From assembly GCA_009701105.1 (NCBI GenBank), contig WLKU01000020.1:1-14560 (forward strand): 14,560 bases of DNA, read 5' to 3'. The DNA is from Actinomycetota bacterium. GTDB taxonomy: Bacteria > Actinomycetota > Acidimicrobiia > Acidimicrobiales > Ilumatobacteraceae. Made by a program: the position numbers and the translations under genes. The notes below the pieces were generated by a model. The model worked only from the letters and a program-made list of their open reading frames with translations, was not told where the DNA came from and ran no database searches. Position 1 is the first letter of the stretch. The number at the start of each line of letters is the position of its first letter. This document shows positions 13,710 to 14,560 of this stretch, piece after piece.

Positions 13710-14474
13710 ATGACAACAGTAAATAACTCCAATTTTGGATTAAGTGGTTTGCGTGCGCTTGTCACTGGCGGCGGCTCGGGAATTGGTAAAGCAATCGCCG
13801 ATGCCATGATCAATGCTGGTGCAACAGTGGTGGTGTGCGACGTCAATGATTCGACAAAGCCCAACTACATCTGCGATGTGTCTTTGACGAGCGATGTGGA
13901 AGCAATGTTTGCCGCGATCGAACGCGACCTTGGCGGCTTGGACATCTTGGTCAACAACGTTGGTGTGCCTGGCCCAACGGCACGAGTCGACGAGATGGAT
14001 CCCGATGCCTACGACGAGTGTGTGCGCATCAACCTGGGCGGCACGTTTCGTTGCACCCACTTCGCTGTGCCGATGTTGCTCAAATCCAAAGGTTCGATCA
14101 TCAACATTTCTACAAGTGCGGGGATATTTGGCTACCCATTACGTTCGCCGTATGTTGCAGCAAAATGGGGAATCATCGGCCTCACAAAGTCGTGGGCAAT
14201 GGAACTTGGCGAGTTTGGTGTGCGAGTCAATGCCATCTGTCCGGGTTCGGTGAGCGGCCCGCGGATGGATGGAGTTATTGAGCGCGAAGCATTGGCAACT
14301 GGTTCGACAGCGAGCGACATTCGCACTGGTTATGAAAAACAAGTTTCGCTACAGACATTTGTCGATGCCAGCGATATTGCGGCTTCTGCAGTATTTTTAA
14401 GTTCACCCGCTGCACGATTTATTACGGGGCAAGTACTGCCGGTTGACGGCAATATTGAAACGATGAGGGCATAG
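13710..14474 (+). CDS. Short-chain dehydrogenase/reductase (SDR)
   Basis: 254 residues, classical SDR length. The cofactor site T-G-G-G-S-G-I-G is at 19-26, with Asp44 at the end of strand 2 favouring NAD(H). N-N-V-G (82-85) stands for the usual N-N-A-G. The catalytic set is Asn108, a Ser in N-I-S-T-S-A-G (134 or 136), Tyr148 and Lys152 (Y-V-A-A-K). 'NAICPGSVSGPRM' and 'SSPAARFITGQVLPVDGN' are typical of 3-ketoacyl reductase or alcohol/sugar dehydrogenase types; substrate not predictable. The frame extends upstream to TTG 13689 and GTG 13704, but ATG 13710 places the Rossmann fold at the usual distance. No good Shine-Dalgarno is visible; with only 10 bases after the rsfS stop it is likely read by coupling. 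It may be an unrelated rider on the operon. Confidence 0.9.
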   Translation: MTTVNNSNFGLSGLRALVTGGGSGIGKAIADAMINAGATVVVCDVNDSTKPNYICDVSLTSDVEAMFAAIERDLGGLDILVNNVGVPGPTARVDEMDPDAYDECVRINLGGTFRCTHFAVPMLLKSKGSIINISTSAGIFGYPLRSPYVAAKWGIIGLTKSWAMELGEFGVRVNAICPGSVSGPRMDGVIEREALATGSTASDIRTGYEKQVSLQTFVDASDIAASAVFLSSPAARFITGQVLPVDGNIETMRA

Positions 14475-14510
14475 CCACGATAGATTGACGGCGTAAAACC
14501 GTGAGTACAC

Positions 14511-14560
<50 letters not shown>

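Noticed and set aside
14485..14510. Promoter TTGACG-N15-TACACG for the tRNA
   Set aside because: The -10 would abut the first base of the tRNA and the spacer is too short, so it could not start transcription at the right place.

Overview
The window reads as a chromosomal segment of a free-living actinobacterium, most likely in or near the class Acidimicrobiia. Pointers are an actinobacterial type II DAHP synthase, a B12-dependent ribonucleotide reductase, a P450 of the steroid-oxidising CYP125/142 type beside a thiolase, and the block nadD - LytR-type protein - rsfS. Base composition is moderate and several starts lack a clear Shine-Dalgarno. This placement is inference from gene content. I see no insertion sequence, integrase, CRISPR array or prophage; it looks like core genome.

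Layout. (1) 1-966 (+): C-terminal part of a molybdopterin oxidoreductase, cut by the window edge. (2) 967-1495: a 529-base gap, the richest non-coding stretch. It holds DnaA-box-like sites, a hairpin followed by T-rich sequence, a strong extended -10 promoter and, directly downstream of that promoter, a roughly 100-nt leader that can fold into a closed multi-stem domain. (3) 1496-4318 (+): nrdJ. (4) 4323-5591 (-) and 5648-6850 (+): a P450 and a thiolase diverging from a 56-bp spacer, the same layout as cyp125/fadA5 in Mycobacterium tuberculosis. (5) 6831-10238 (-): aroG, a serine beta-lactamase-like hydrolase and an MFS transporter, tightly packed and probably one transcript. (6) 10291-11118 (-): a group 2 sigma-70 factor with a C-tract-rich leader. 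(7) 11336-14474 (+): nadD, a degenerate LCP/LytR_C protein, rsfS with a lysine-rich repeat tail, and an SDR. The first three overlap by a few bases, and rsfS and the SDR lie within 10 bases of each other. (8) 14511-14560 (+): 5' two-thirds of a tRNA-Ala(GGC).

Functionally the window mixes dNTP synthesis (nrdJ), entry to aromatic amino acid synthesis (aroG), NAD synthesis (nadD), ribosome silencing (rsfS), cell-surface functions (LytR-type protein, serine hydrolase, MFS) and a probable lipid or steroid side-chain oxidation pair. The best candidate for something undescribed is the nrdJ leader RNA with its mutually exclusive pairings. Next are the LCP-family protein that has lost key active-site residues and the repeat-extended RsfS.
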